A stretch of DNA of 64,000 nt from Nocardioides pini (GCF_026712185.1 NZ_JAPPUX010000006.1:79424-143423); one strand, 5' to 3'; shown: positions 50,526 to 60,034, counted from the first letter of the stretch. Translations and numbers: made by a program. Notes: generated by a model from the letters alone, not told the origin.

Positions 50526-50924
50526 TCAGGCCTGGTAGACGACCTCGAACGACTCGGTCACCTCGTCGCCGGTGACGGTCACATCGCTGACCTCGACGAG
50601 GGCGCGCGGGCGTCCCGAGCCGTCGCAGAGGATCGACAGGACGCCGGGCTGCGGCAGGTCGCCGGCGTAGTCGGCCGTGGCGGCGGTCGTGCTCCCGCGC
50701 TCGTCGACCAACACGGTCTCGACGTAGGCGTCGGACTCCGCTCGTGAGTCGCCGTAGGCCCACGCGGGAGGCGGCACCGACTCCAGCGTGGTCGGCCCGA
50801 AGTAGGTCGGGGCCGCGTTGAGCTTGGCGTGGAAGCGGGCGAGGTCCCAGAAGACCCGCAGCTCCTCGTGGTCGAAGTCGACCTCGTGGGGCTCGACGGT
50901 GCTGGGGTCGGCGTCGGGGTCCAT
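50526..50924 (-). CDS. ASCH domain-like protein
   Basis: A 132-aa protein. PPAWAYGDSRAESDAYVETV, then SILCDGSGRPRALVEVSDVT, follow the ASCH pattern (AW-x-F/Y-GD near the start, a beta hairpin with LDGxGRP later). The usual G-K-K-T-A-T strand is changed to RGSTTAAT, and the protein ends at SFEVVYQA, about 20-25 residues short of typical ASCH proteins, so it may lack the last helix. ASCH proteins are thought to bind RNA or modified nucleosides. A TACCCT box ends 6 bases before the ATG (leaderless). Confidence 0.6.
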   Translation of the reverse strand: MDPDADPSTVEPHEVDFDHEELRVFWDLARFHAKLNAAPTYFGPTTLESVPPPAWAYGDSRAESDAYVETVLVDERGSTTAATADYAGDLPQPGVLSILCDGSGRPRALVEVSDVTVTGDEVTESFEVVYQA

Positions 50925-50941
50925 GGCCGAAGGGTAGCCAG

Positions 50942-51724
50942 TCAGGCCACGCGGGCGACGTACGCCGCGTAGGCGCGGGCCGCCTCCAGCGACCCCGGGC
51001 GCGGGGGCGCCTGCGGGTCGAGGCCGAGGTCGCGGTCGGCGAGCACCTGCTGCAGCAGCGGCCTCCAGCCCGGGTCCCCGTGCACCATCACCCATCGCAG
51101 CGCGTCGCGCTTGCTGGCGACCTCGCCGGTGCGGATGGTGTAGAGGCTGCGGCTCGCCTGGACGACGAGGTAGCGCTGGCACCACGCCACGGTCGGCGGG
51201 CACCACCCCAGCACGTCGTCGACGAGGGTCGCGAGGCCCGCCCGGGCGCTGTCGCGGAGCACGTCGTCCGGGACGGGCTCCATCAGCTGCACCGGACAGG
51301 GGCCGACGAGCGTGATGCCGTGCTCGCGCAGGATCCAGCGCGTCCACGGCTGGTTGCAGTGCTCCGACCACGACATGACGTCCGAGCCGTGGTCCACGTA
51401 GAGCCACTCTCGGCCCAGCCCGGCCACGGTCGCGAGGTCGCCGGCGACGGCGTACGAGCCCTCGAGGTGGCCGTGCCAGAAGCCGCCACGGTGCGGCAGC
51501 TCGGCGTGCAGGCGCCTCAGCGCCGCCTCCTGCTCCTCGTCGGGCCGCTCGCGCACCACGACGAGGAAGTCGCAGTCACTGTGCTGGTCACCCGCCCCCA
51601 GCGCGAACGACCCCTGCAGGTAGGCGCCGACGAACGACCCGCCGAGCGCCTCCTGGGCGCCGGTGACGAGGTCGTGCAGCACGCCGTTGAGCTCGGCGTA
51701 GCGCGTGGGGTGGGGGTTGAGCAC
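50942..51724 (-). CDS. nucleotidyltransferase with C-terminal DUF4111-like domain (AadA-like)
   Basis: A 260-aa protein with the same two-domain plan as aminoglycoside adenylyltransferases. YLQGSFALGAGDQHSDCDFL carries the Gly-Ser and the paired Asp that bind metal-ATP. The C-terminal helical part includes CPPTVAWCQRYLVVQASRSL and SKRDALRWVMVHGDPGWRPL, close to the AadA-family region that holds the drug. A resistance role is possible but unsupported; many actinobacteria have such genes without known phenotype. It starts with GTG. The ASCH-like gene follows on the same strand after 17 bases. Confidence 0.8.
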   Translation of the reverse strand: MLNPHPTRYAELNGVLHDLVTGAQEALGGSFVGAYLQGSFALGAGDQHSDCDFLVVVRERPDEEQEAALRRLHAELPHRGGFWHGHLEGSYAVAGDLATVAGLGREWLYVDHGSDVMSWSEHCNQPWTRWILREHGITLVGPCPVQLMEPVPDDVLRDSARAGLATLVDDVLGWCPPTVAWCQRYLVVQASRSLYTIRTGEVASKRDALRWVMVHGDPGWRPLLQQVLADRDLGLDPQAPPRPGSLEAARAYAAYVARVA

Positions 51725-51806
51725 GGATGGAGTGTGCGCCCGTCCGAGGCTCCCCCGCCAACGAATATCCGCAGGTCAGCGCGGGGTTGGCGACCTCCGA
51801 CCTCGG

Positions 51807-52226
51807 TCAGGCCTTGAGCGCCAGCATCCGGGCGGTGTCGCCCGAGGTGCGCTCGCGCCACACGACCCGCAGCTTGGCGTCGTCACGGCGTACCTTCACC
51901 GCCACCCGCTTCACGCAGTCGCCGGTCGTGTTGCGGGTGATGACCTCGGCGAACCGGTACCAGCCGTGGGAGCGGCCCCGGTAGCGCCAGACGCCGATGC
52001 AGCCGCCCGAGGCGACCCGGCCGCGCAGCTCGCCGTTGCGCTTGACGATGCGGACGCGGGCGGAGTAGCCGGCGGCGGCGCCCTTGTCGCCGAACACCTT
52101 GCCCTTCCAGGTGCCGGTGACCGCGGTGCCTGCCTCGGCGGGGGCCGCGGTGGCCGCGGGCGCGAGGACGGAGGCGGGGACGAGGAGCGCGACGGTGGTC
52201 AGCGCTGTGGGCACGATGCGGTTCAC
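51807..52226 (-). CDS. small secreted protein, function unknown
   Basis: A 139-aa exported protein with a Sec signal (VNRIV start, hydrophobic ALTTVALLVPASVLAPAATA, cleavage after about residue 28, APA-EAG). The mature part is basic, with two cysteines (GGCIGVWRYRGRSHGWYRFA and TTGDCVKRVAVKVRRDD) that could form a disulfide, and looks like a small beta-rich fold. I do not recognise the family. The GTG start has AGGGGG 7-12 bases upstream. It lies downstream of the suf operon, separated by a large inverted repeat. Confidence 0.7.
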   Translation of the reverse strand: MNRIVPTALTTVALLVPASVLAPAATAAPAEAGTAVTGTWKGKVFGDKGAAAGYSARVRIVKRNGELRGRVASGGCIGVWRYRGRSHGWYRFAEVITRNTTGDCVKRVAVKVRRDDAKLRVVWRERTSGDTARMLALKA

Positions 52227-52345
52227 GCGATACCCCCTGCAGTGGATCGGCCCCGCCCGGTGCGGCACCGTCTCGGCACCGTAGACCCGCCGCCGCGCCG
52301 GGCACAGGGGACGTTCCTCCCTAGGGAGGGGCGGCCCGAGACCGC

Positions 52346-52405
52346 CACGAGCGGTGAGTGGGACAGGTTCCGGGCGTCCAGAACATGTCCCACCCACCGC
52401 TCGTG
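52346..52405. repeat. 25-bp imperfect inverted repeat downstream of suf
   Basis: The left arm 52346-52370 (CACGAGCGGTGAGTGGGACA...) and right arm 52381-52405 (...TGTCCCACCCACCGCTCGTG) pair over 25 positions with two mismatches and a 10-base loop. It begins 19 bases past the sufT stop and probably ends the suf transcript, though there is no T-run. The rest of the 198-base gap holds no gene. Confidence 0.85.
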
Positions 52406-52424
52406 CGGGTGGCGCGGTCGCGCC

Positions 52425-52808
52425 TCAGACGTTGAAGCCGAGCGCCCGGAGCTGCTCGCGGCCGTCCTCGGTGATCTTGTCGGGGCCCCACGGGGGCATC
52501 CAGACCCAGTTGATCGCGACGTCGCCGACGAGGCCCTCGAGGGCCGACTCGGTCTGGTCGGTGATCACGTCGGTCAGCGGGCAGGCCGCCGAGGTGAGGG
52601 TCATGTCGAGGACGGCGTTGCTGTGCTCGTCGAGGTGCACGCCGTAGACGAGGCCGAGGTCGACGACGTTGATCCCGAGCTCGGGGTCGACGACGTCCTT
52701 CATCGCCTCGGTGACGTCGTCGACGGTCACCGTCGACGTGCCACCGCCCTGCCCGGCCTCGGGCACGTCGGGGAGGTCGCCGTGGTCGATGCCCTGGGTG
52801 TCGGTCAT
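52425..52808 (-). CDS. sufT: SufT family Fe-S assembly factor (DUF59/MIP18-like)
   Basis: A 127-aa MIP18/DUF59-type protein, last gene of the suf operon, helping Fe-S cluster maturation. TEAMKDVVDPELGINVVDLG is the family core, SAACPLTDVITDQTESAL holds the single conserved cysteine that can bind metal, and WMPPWGPDKITEDGREQLRA follows. The first 25 residues are acidic and Gly-rich. The ATG overlaps the sufU stop (ATGA), and AGGAG lies 7 bases upstream. Confidence 0.93.
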   Translation of the reverse strand: MTDTQGIDHGDLPDVPEAGQGGGTSTVTVDDVTEAMKDVVDPELGINVVDLGLVYGVHLDEHSNAVLDMTLTSAACPLTDVITDQTESALEGLVGDVAINWVWMPPWGPDKITEDGREQLRALGFNV

Positions 52809-53260
52809 GAGGGGGCTCCTTCTGATTGGGCCTGGGTGGTCGCGTCCTTCCACGCCATCCAGGAGAGCAGCGCGCACTTCACGCGCGCGGGGAACTTGGC
52901 GACACCGGCGAACGCGATGCCGTCCTCGAGGACGTCCTCGTCGGGCTCCACCTGTCCCTTGCCCTGCATGAGCTCGAGGAAGGTCTGGTGGATGCCCATC
53001 GCCTCGTCGACGGGCTTGCCGATCACCAGGTCGGTCAGCACGGACGCCGACGCCTGGGAGATCGAGCAGCCGACGGAGTCGTACGACACGTCCTGCACCA
53101 CGCCGTCGGCGAGGTGGACGCGCAGCGTCACCTCGTCGCCGCAGGTCGGGTTGACGTGGTGGACCTCCGACTCGTACGGGTCGCGCAGGCCCTTGTGGTG
53201 CGGGTTCTTGTAGTGGTCCAGGATGATCTCCTGGTAGAGCGCGTCGAGGTCGGTGCTCAT
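52805..53260 (-). CDS. sufU: SufU-type Fe-S assembly protein
   Basis: A 151-aa SufU, which in Gram-positive bacteria accepts sulfur from SufS as a zinc-dependent partner. VNPTCGDEVTLRVHL has the first Cys and Asp, DSVGCSISQASASVLTDLVI the second Cys, and VKCALLSWMAWKD the third. The zinc ligands (Cys, Asp, Cys, Cys) are in place. It lies directly between sufS and sufT with ATGA overlaps on both sides. Confidence 0.95.
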   Translation of the reverse strand: MSTDLDALYQEIILDHYKNPHHKGLRDPYESEVHHVNPTCGDEVTLRVHLADGVVQDVSYDSVGCSISQASASVLTDLVIGKPVDEAMGIHQTFLELMQGKGQVEPDEDVLEDGIAFAGVAKFPARVKCALLSWMAWKDATTQAQSEGAPS

Positions 53261-54495
53261 CCGTCCACCTTGAAGTAGCTGCGGGTGTGGTGAAGGCCCT
53301 CGATCAGCGCCTCGATCTCCGCCGGCGTCGTGTAGAGGTAGGACGACATCCGGCTCGAGCTCTGCACGCCGTAGCGGGCGTGCGCCGGCTTGGCACAGTG
53401 GTGCCCGGCGCGGATCGCGATGCCGCGCGAGTCGAGGACCTGGGCGACGTCGTGCGGGTGGACGCCGGCGAGCTCGAAGGAGATCGCCCCGCCGCGCTCG
53501 GTGGCGTCGAGCGGGCCGAGGACCGTGAGGCCGGGCACCGACTGCAGGCCCTCGAGGGCGTACGCCGTGATCGCCTGCTCGTGGCGATGGATGGCGTCGA
53601 GACCGATGTGGCGCAGGTAGTCGACGGCCGCGCCCAGGCCGACCGCCTCGACGATCGGCGGGGTGCCGGCCTCGAAGCGGTGCGGCGCCTTGGCGTAGGT
53701 CGACCGCGCCATGGTCACCGTCTCGATCATCTCGCCGCCGCCGTGGAAGGGAGGCAGCTCGTTGAGCAGCTCCTCACGGCCCCACAGGACCCCGATCCCG
53801 GTCGGGCCGGTCACCTTGTGACCGGTGAAGACCAGGAAGTCGCACCCCGTCGCCTGGACGTCGACGGGCAGCTGCGGCGCCGCCTGCGAGGCGTCGATGA
53901 CCGACAACGCGCCCGCCGCCCGGGCGAGCGCCACGAGGTCGGTGACCGGGTTGATCGTGCCGAGCATGTTGGACACCCAGGTGAAGGCGACGACCTTGGT
54001 GTGCTCGTCGACCAGCTGGTCGGCGTTCGACAGGTCGAGCCGGCCGTCGTCGGTCAGCCCGAACCACCGCAGCTCCGCGCCCGACCGCTCGCAGGCGAGC
54101 TGCCACGACACGATGTTGGAGTGGTGCTCCATCTCGGTGATCACGACGTTGTCGCCGGGGCCGAGGTCGATCGTGCGGGCCAGCAGGTTGAGCGCCTCGG
54201 TGGCGTTCTTGGTGAAGATCACCTCGTTGCGCGAGGGCGCGTTGAGGAACGCCGCGACCTGGTCGCGCGCGGCCTCGTAGGCCTCGGTCGACTCCGCGCC
54301 GAGCTGGTGCATGGCGCGGGCGATGTTGGCGTTGTGCCGCTCGAGGTGGTCGACCATCGTGTCGATGACGACCTGCGGCTTCTGCGAGGTGTTGGCGCTG
54401 TCGAGGTAGACCAGCGGCACTCCGCCCGCGAGCGTGCGCTCGAGGATCGGGAAGTCCTTGCGGATCACGTCGAGATCCGGAAGCAGTCCTTCCAT
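53257..54495 (-). CDS. sufS: SufS cysteine desulfurase
   Basis: A 412-aa PLP enzyme that takes sulfur from cysteine for Fe-S clusters. The cofactor lysine is in FLVFTGHKVTGPTGIGVLWG, the conserved ITEMEHHSNIVSWQ holds the His over PLP, and the active-site cysteine is in IRAGHHCAKPAHARYG, which belongs to the group II (SufS) type. SufU next door is its sulfur acceptor. The ATG is 110 bases downstream of the sufC stop, the largest gap in the operon together with that between sufB and sufD. That gap holds GTCGTCG-AG-CGACGAC (54572-54587), a small stem. Confidence 0.96.
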   Translation of the reverse strand: MEGLLPDLDVIRKDFPILERTLAGGVPLVYLDSANTSQKPQVVIDTMVDHLERHNANIARAMHQLGAESTEAYEAARDQVAAFLNAPSRNEVIFTKNATEALNLLARTIDLGPGDNVVITEMEHHSNIVSWQLACERSGAELRWFGLTDDGRLDLSNADQLVDEHTKVVAFTWVSNMLGTINPVTDLVALARAAGALSVIDASQAAPQLPVDVQATGCDFLVFTGHKVTGPTGIGVLWGREELLNELPPFHGGGEMIETVTMARSTYAKAPHRFEAGTPPIVEAVGLGAAVDYLRHIGLDAIHRHEQAITAYALEGLQSVPGLTVLGPLDATERGGAISFELAGVHPHDVAQVLDSRGIAIRAGHHCAKPAHARYGVQSSSRMSSYLYTTPAEIEALIEGLHHTRSYFKVDG

Positions 54496-54605
54496 GACTT
54501 ACCCCTTTCGGCGGTGGGAGAAGCGGTGCTGGTCAAGACGGAGGAGCGAAGGCGACCTGGGAGCGAAGCGGGTCGTCGAGCGACGACAACGCAGGCCAGT
54601 GCCGC

Positions 54606-55360
<755 letters not shown>

Positions 55361-55364
<4 letters not shown>

Positions 55365-55696
55365 GCGGGGGTGACTCCGTTCAGGGTGGTCTCGGTGTCG
55401 ACGTACACGTCCGTGCCGCGTACCTCGATCGGGAAGGTGGCGACCGGCTCGGTCGCGGGGAGGTTGGTGGGCTTGCCGGTGCGGAGGTCGAACATCGACC
55501 CGTGCAGCCAGCACTCGATCTGGCAGCCGGCGACCTCGCCCTCGCTGAGGGCGACCGAGGCGTGGCTGCACTCGTTGTCCAGCGCGAAGACCTCGTCGCC
55601 GCTGCGGGCGACCACGATCTCGTGGCGACCGAGGGTCACCGCGAGGCCCTGGTCGGCCCTGACCTCGTCGAGTGCGCAGGCGCGCTCGAACGCCAT
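55361..55696 (-). CDS. Rieske-type ferredoxin in the suf operon
   Basis: A 111-aa soluble Rieske [2Fe-2S] protein of the NirD/dioxygenase-ferredoxin type. The ligands are in NECSHASVAL (Cys-x-His) and CQIECWLHGSMFD (Cys-x-x-His). It likely passes electrons for cluster assembly or to a partner enzyme. A Rieske protein at this place is typical of actinobacterial suf operons. The ATG overlaps the sufD stop (TGATG) and the end overlaps sufC. Confidence 0.95.
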
Positions 55697-56919
55697 CAGT
55701 CGTCCGACCCGAAAGCGGCGAGCGAGCCGACGTCCTTGAGGACGTTCTTGGCGAGCTCGGCCTCGACGGTGGTGAGGAGGCGGTCCTCGATGGACGGCAC
55801 GCCGACCTGGCGGATCAGGTCGTTGAAGAAGCCGTGGACGACGAGCCGCTGCGCCTCCGCCTCGGACACGCCCCGCGACTGGAGGTAGAACAGCTGGTTG
55901 TCGTCGAAGCGCGCGGTGGCCGAGGCGTGGCCCGCACCCTCGATCTCGCCGGTCTCGATCTCGAGGTTCGGGATCGAGTCGGCCTGGCAGCCGTCGGTCA
56001 GGACGAGGTTGCGGTTCTCCTCGTAGGTCTCGATGCCCTCGGCGACCTTGCGGATCAGCACGTTGCCCACCCAGACCGTGTGGGCCTTCTCGCCCTGCAG
56101 CGCGCCCTTGTAGACCGCGTGGGACTTGGTGCGCGGAGCGGTGTGGTCGGCGAAGATCCGGTGCTCGATGTGCTGGCCGGCGTCGGCGAAGTAGAGGCCG
56201 AGCAGCTCGGCGGAGCCGCCGGGGCCGTCGTAGGTCACGTTGGCGTCCATCCGGACCAGGTCGCCGCCGAACGAGATCGCGGCGTGCTTGTAGGTCGCGT
56301 CGCGACCGACGCGGGCCTGGTGGTGGGACAGGTGCACGGCGTCGTCGGCCCAGTCCTGCAGCGAGACCACCGTGACGTCGGCGCCGTCACCGACGGCGAT
56401 CTCGACGACCGCGGCGATGCTGGAGGAGCCGGTGTGGTTGAGCACCACGACCGCCTTGCTGTGCGCACCGAACCGCATCGCGACGTGCCCGGCCTCGGTC
56501 ACGGCGACGTCCGTGCCGTCGAGCTCGACGACGATCGGCTCGGCCACCTCGGTGTCGGCAGGGACGTCGATCAGCAGGCTCGAGGGAACCTCGGCCAGGA
56601 CGCGTGCGGCCCAGCGCGTGTTGGGCACGAGACCCGAGATGCCTCGCAGCCCGCGGGCCTCGTCGCCGGACACGCCCTCGACCCGGACGCCCTCGGGGGT
56701 GTTCCAGGTGCAGGAGGTCGCCGAGGGCATGAACTCGGCGTCGGCGTGCAGGCCCCTCAGCCGCTTGAGCGGCGTGAAGCGCCAGATCTCCTCGCGGCCG
56801 GTCGGGACCTCGTGGTCGGCGACGTCGAACGAGCCGGCCGGGTGGAGGTGGCTCTCCACCTTGCCGTGCTCGGGGCCCTGCTCCAGCGCGGAGCGGACGG
56901 AATCAGTGGTGACGGTCAA
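55696..56919 (-). CDS. sufD: SufD scaffold protein
   Basis: A 407-aa SufD, partner of SufB in the SufBC2D complex. TGREEIWRFTPLKRLRGL is the N-terminal mark, a beta-helix core follows with ADVTVVSLQDWADDAVHLSH, and the C-terminal GAGHASATARFDDNQLFYLQ holds the conserved His and family end. I take TTG as start, giving MTVTTDSVRS, with a purine-rich AAGAAAGAAGAG site directly upstream; no ATG or GTG fits better. The 100 bases to sufB contain a CGCTTCGCTCCC element resembling GGGAGCGAAGCG in the sufS-sufC gap, in opposite orientation. Confidence 0.93.
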   Translation of the reverse strand: MTVTTDSVRSALEQGPEHGKVESHLHPAGSFDVADHEVPTGREEIWRFTPLKRLRGLHADAEFMPSATSCTWNTPEGVRVEGVSGDEARGLRGISGLVPNTRWAARVLAEVPSSLLIDVPADTEVAEPIVVELDGTDVAVTEAGHVAMRFGAHSKAVVVLNHTGSSSIAAVVEIAVGDGADVTVVSLQDWADDAVHLSHHQARVGRDATYKHAAISFGGDLVRMDANVTYDGPGGSAELLGLYFADAGQHIEHRIFADHTAPRTKSHAVYKGALQGEKAHTVWVGNVLIRKVAEGIETYEENRNLVLTDGCQADSIPNLEIETGEIEGAGHASATARFDDNQLFYLQSRGVSEAEAQRLVVHGFFNDLIRQVGVPSIEDRLLTTVEAELAKNVLKDVGSLAAFGSDD

Positions 56920-57019
56920 GGCTCTTCTTTCTTCGTTCCTCGGTCTGGCAGACGGACGGTGATGTCTTACGTTGCGCCTCGCGCGGTCGCTTCGCTCCCG
57001 CCGCGTGCGCACCGGATCA

Positions 57020-58438
57020 TCAGCCGACCGCGCCCTCCATCTGCAGCTCGATGAGGCGGTTGAGCTCGAGGGCGTACTCCATCGGCAGTTCCTTGGCGAT
57101 GGGCTCGACGAAGCCGCGCACGATCATCGCCATCGCCTCGTCCTCCTCCATGCCGCGCGACATGAGGTAGAACAGCTGGTCGTCGGAGACCTTGGAGACG
57201 CTCGCCTCGTGGCCCATGGACACGTCGTCCTCGCGGATGTCGACGTAGGGGTAGGTGTCGCTGCGGCTGATCTGGTCGACCAGCAGCGCGTCGCACAGCA
57301 CGTTGGACTTCGAGCCGTGGGCGCCCTCGTTGACCTGGATGAGCCCGCGGTACGACGTACGCCCGCCGCCGCGCGCCACCGACTTGCTCAGGATGGACGA
57401 CGAGGTGTGCGGCGCGGCGTGCACCATCTTTGCGCCGGCGTCCTGGTGCTGGCCCTCGCCGGCGAACGCGATGGACAGCGTCTCGCCCTTGGCGTGCTCG
57501 CCCATGAGGTAGACGGCGGGGTACTTCATGGTGACCTTGGAGCCGATGTTGCCGTCGACCCACTCCATCGTCGCGCCGGCCTCGCAGGTCGCGCGCTTGG
57601 TGACGAGGTTGTAGACGTTGTTCGACCAGTTCTGGATGGTCGTGTAGCGGACGCGGGCGCCCTTCTTGACGACGATCTCGACGACCGCGGAGTGCAGGGA
57701 GTCCGAGGAGTAGATCGGCGCGGTGCAGCCCTCCACGTAGTGCACGTAGGAGTCCTCGTCGGCGATGATCAGCGTCCGCTCGAACTGGCCCATGTTCTCG
57801 GTGTTGATGCGGAAGTAGGCCTGCAGCGGGATGTCGACGTGCACGCCCTTCGGCACGTAGATGAACGACCCACCCGACCACACCGAGGTGTTGAGCGCGG
57901 CGAACTTGTTGTCACCGACCGGGATGACGGTGCCGAAGTACTCCTTGAAGAGCTCCTCGTGCTCCTTCAGCGCGGTGTCGGTGTCGACGAAGATGACGCC
58001 CTTCTCCTCGAGGTCCTCGCGGATCGAGTGGTAGACGACCTCGGACTCGTACTGGGCGGCGACGCCGGCGACGAGGCGCTGCTTCTCCGCCTCGGGGATG
58101 CCGAGCTTGTCGTAGGTGTTCTTGATGTCCTCGGGCAGGTCGTCCCACGAGGTCGCCTGCTTCTCCGAGGAGCGCACGAAGTACTTGATGTTGTCGAAGT
58201 CGATCGTCGACAGGTCGGAGCCCCAGGTCGGCATCGGCTTGCGGTGGAAGAGCTTGAGCCCCTTGAGGCGCAGGTCGAGCATCCACTGCGGCTCGGACTT
58301 CTTCGAGGAGATGTCGCGCACGACCTCCTCGTTGAGGCCGCGCGTGGCGGTGGCACCCGCGGTGTCGGAGTCGGACCAGCCGAACTCGTACTTGCCGATG
58401 CCCTTGAGCTCCGGATTGAGTTCTTCGATGGAGGTCAT
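57020..58438 (-). CDS. sufB: SufB scaffold protein
   Basis: A 472-aa SufB, the core Fe-S scaffold with SufC and SufD. GIGKYEFGWSDSDTAGATAT opens it, SEPQWMLDLRLKGLKLF is the family signature, and FVDTDTALKEHEELFKEYFG follows. The C-terminal MGHEASVSKVSDDQLFYLMS and the cysteine in SNVLCDALLV are in the region implicated in cluster assembly. The ATG is preceded by GAAGGAGAAGGC, and the gene overlaps sufR in an ATGA, so the regulator is translated first in the operon. Confidence 0.97.
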   Translation of the reverse strand: MTSIEELNPELKGIGKYEFGWSDSDTAGATATRGLNEEVVRDISSKKSEPQWMLDLRLKGLKLFHRKPMPTWGSDLSTIDFDNIKYFVRSSEKQATSWDDLPEDIKNTYDKLGIPEAEKQRLVAGVAAQYESEVVYHSIREDLEEKGVIFVDTDTALKEHEELFKEYFGTVIPVGDNKFAALNTSVWSGGSFIYVPKGVHVDIPLQAYFRINTENMGQFERTLIIADEDSYVHYVEGCTAPIYSSDSLHSAVVEIVVKKGARVRYTTIQNWSNNVYNLVTKRATCEAGATMEWVDGNIGSKVTMKYPAVYLMGEHAKGETLSIAFAGEGQHQDAGAKMVHAAPHTSSSILSKSVARGGGRTSYRGLIQVNEGAHGSKSNVLCDALLVDQISRSDTYPYVDIREDDVSMGHEASVSKVSDDQLFYLMSRGMEEDEAMAMIVRGFVEPIAKELPMEYALELNRLIELQMEGAVG

Positions 58439-59118
58439 GCCTTCTCCTTCTTCGGGGTCTGGGGGATGCACGTGGTGCACACGCCGTCGCCGTGGGCGAT
58501 GGTCGCCAACCGCTGGACGTGGGTGCCGAGCACGGAGGCGATCGCCTCGGTCTCGGCCTCGCAGAGCTGCGGGAACTCGTGGGCGACGTGGGAGACCGGG
58601 CAGTGCTGCTGGCACAGCTGCTCCCCCACGACCGGGAGCTCGCGCACCGATGCGGCGTAGCCGTTCTGGGTGAACACCCGCGCCAGCGCCTCGGCGGGGG
58701 TCAGGTCGGGGTCGACCGCCATGACGGCGGCGTAGTCGCGCTCGACGAACGCGACCCGGCGCCGCGCGAACTCGACCACGGCGTCCTCGCCCTGCGTCTC
58801 GGCCAGGAACCGCATGGCCTGCACGGCGAGGTCGTCGTACTGCTGGTCGAAGCTGTCGCGGCCGGCCTCGGTGAGGGCGAAGACCTTCGCGGGCCGGCCC
58901 CGTCCGCGGGTGCCGTAGACCTTCTGGTCACGCGACTCCACGACCCCCTCGTCGGCGAGGTGGTCGAGGTGGCGGCGCACGGCGGCGGGCGTGAGGTCGA
59001 GGCGGAGGGCCAGGTCGGCCGCGGTCGAGGGACCGTTCTCGAGGATCGTGCGGGCCACGCGGTCGCGCGTGGGCGCATCGCCCTCACGCTGAGCCGTCGA
59101 CGTCCTCACGAATTCCAC
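58435..59118 (-). CDS. sufR: SufR-type Fe-S-sensing repressor
   Basis: A 227-aa winged-helix regulator. The HTH is at about 20-75 (STAADLALRLDLTPAAVRRH, then GTRGRGRPAKVFALTEAGRD). The C-terminal cluster ligands include CQQHCPVSHVAHEFPQLC, with further CTTC near the end. SufR binds a [4Fe-4S] cluster and represses its own suf operon when clusters are sufficient. I list the GTG at 59118; a second in-frame GTG at 59109 would avoid the operator-start overlap and is equally possible. There is no clear Shine-Dalgarno, and a TAACGA box lies 12 bases upstream. Confidence 0.93.
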   Translation of the reverse strand: MEFVRTSTAQREGDAPTRDRVARTILENGPSTAADLALRLDLTPAAVRRHLDHLADEGVVESRDQKVYGTRGRGRPAKVFALTEAGRDSFDQQYDDLAVQAMRFLAETQGEDAVVEFARRRVAFVERDYAAVMAVDPDLTPAEALARVFTQNGYAASVRELPVVGEQLCQQHCPVSHVAHEFPQLCEAETEAIASVLGTHVQRLATIAHGDGVCTTCIPQTPKKEKA

Positions 59119-59129
59119 AACGCCAGTGT
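59115..59129. promoter_or_regulatory. probable SufR operator
   Basis: On the minus strand ACACT-GGCGT-TGTGG matches the mycobacterial SufR site ACACT-N5-TGTGA (recalled from the literature) at nine of ten positions. It overlaps the first candidate GTG of sufR and lies downstream of a possible TTGCTT/TAACGA promoter (16-base spacing), where SufR would block the whole suf operon. Confidence 0.7.
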
Positions 59130-59209
59130 GTCGTTATTGCTTCCCGCCGTTCAAGCAAGGGTCGCCTAAGTGACCTGCCCCACCGCGCACCGTCGGGCCG
59201 GCCGCCGGC

Positions 59210-60034
59210 TCAGTCCGCGGTGCGGGCGCGGAAGGTGCGGATGGCCAGCGGCGCCACGACCGCGGTGATCAGGACGATCCAGCCGATCGTGAACGGGATC
59301 GGGTGGTGCATCGGGAACGCCGCTCCCTCGGCCAGCGGCTGGTCGTTGCCCCACAGCACGCGGACGGCCTGGGTCAGCGAGGAGATCGGGTTCCACTCGG
59401 CAATGAATCGCAGGACCGTCGGCATCTGGTCGGTCGGCGCGAACGTGTTGGCCAGGAAGGTGATCGGGAACATCGTCGCGAACATGACGCCGTTGACCGC
59501 CTCGACCGAGCGCATCGCGGAGCCGACCCAGATGCCCACCCAGATCATCGCGAACCCCCAGCCGAGCAGGAGGACGTAGCCGAGGGCCGCCTGGAAGACA
59601 TCGGTGTGGATGCGCCAGCCGATCAGCAGGCCCGTGAGCGACATGACGACGAGGCCGATCGAGGCGTGGGCGAGGCTCGAGATGCTGCGGCCCACCAGCA
59701 CGGCCGCCGGGTTGATCGGCAGCGACCGCATGCGGTCGACGATCCCCTTGTCGAGGTCGGCGGTGAGCCCGACGGCGACGATGAACGAGGCGAAGGCGAC
59801 GGTCTGCGCCATGATCCCCGGGAGCAGGAAGGCGCGGTAGCCGGCGGGCGTCGCGACCTCGATCGACGAGCCGAAGACGAAGGCGAACAGCAGCACGAAC
59901 ATGACCGGCTGGATGGTCACGTCCATCAGCATCTCGGGCATGCGCCGGATGTGGAGGAAGTTGCGGCGGGCGATGGCCCACGACTGGGCCGGCAGCCCGG
60001 TGGGGCGGATCTCGGGTCGCTCGAGCGTGGTCAT
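59210..60034 (-). CDS. ABC-2 exporter permease (DrrB-like)
   Basis: A 274-aa membrane protein with six helices, of the daunorubicin-exporter DrrB type. ARRNFLHIRRMPEMLMDVTI is the N-terminal mark, ADLDKGIVDRMRSLPINPAA the typical cytosolic loop, and MFPITFLANTFAPTDQMPTV the later conserved region. It should export a hydrophobic compound with the ATPase encoded upstream, whose stop overlaps this ATG (ATGA). The substrate is unknown, and no biosynthetic cluster is nearby. Confidence 0.9.
   Translation of the reverse strand: MTTLERPEIRPTGLPAQSWAIARRNFLHIRRMPEMLMDVTIQPVMFVLLFAFVFGSSIEVATPAGYRAFLLPGIMAQTVAFASFIVAVGLTADLDKGIVDRMRSLPINPAAVLVGRSISSLAHASIGLVVMSLTGLLIGWRIHTDVFQAALGYVLLLGWGFAMIWVGIWVGSAMRSVEAVNGVMFATMFPITFLANTFAPTDQMPTVLRFIAEWNPISSLTQAVRVLWGNDQPLAEGAAFPMHHPIPFTIGWIVLITAVVAPLAIRTFRARTAD

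Noticed and set aside
49335..52226. Defence island or antibiotic-resistance island made of acVLRF1, NYN, ASCH, nucleotidyltransferase and APH genes
   Set aside because: Composition and promoter style equal the surroundings, there are no mobility genes, and the individual families are ordinary chromosomal genes in actinobacteria.
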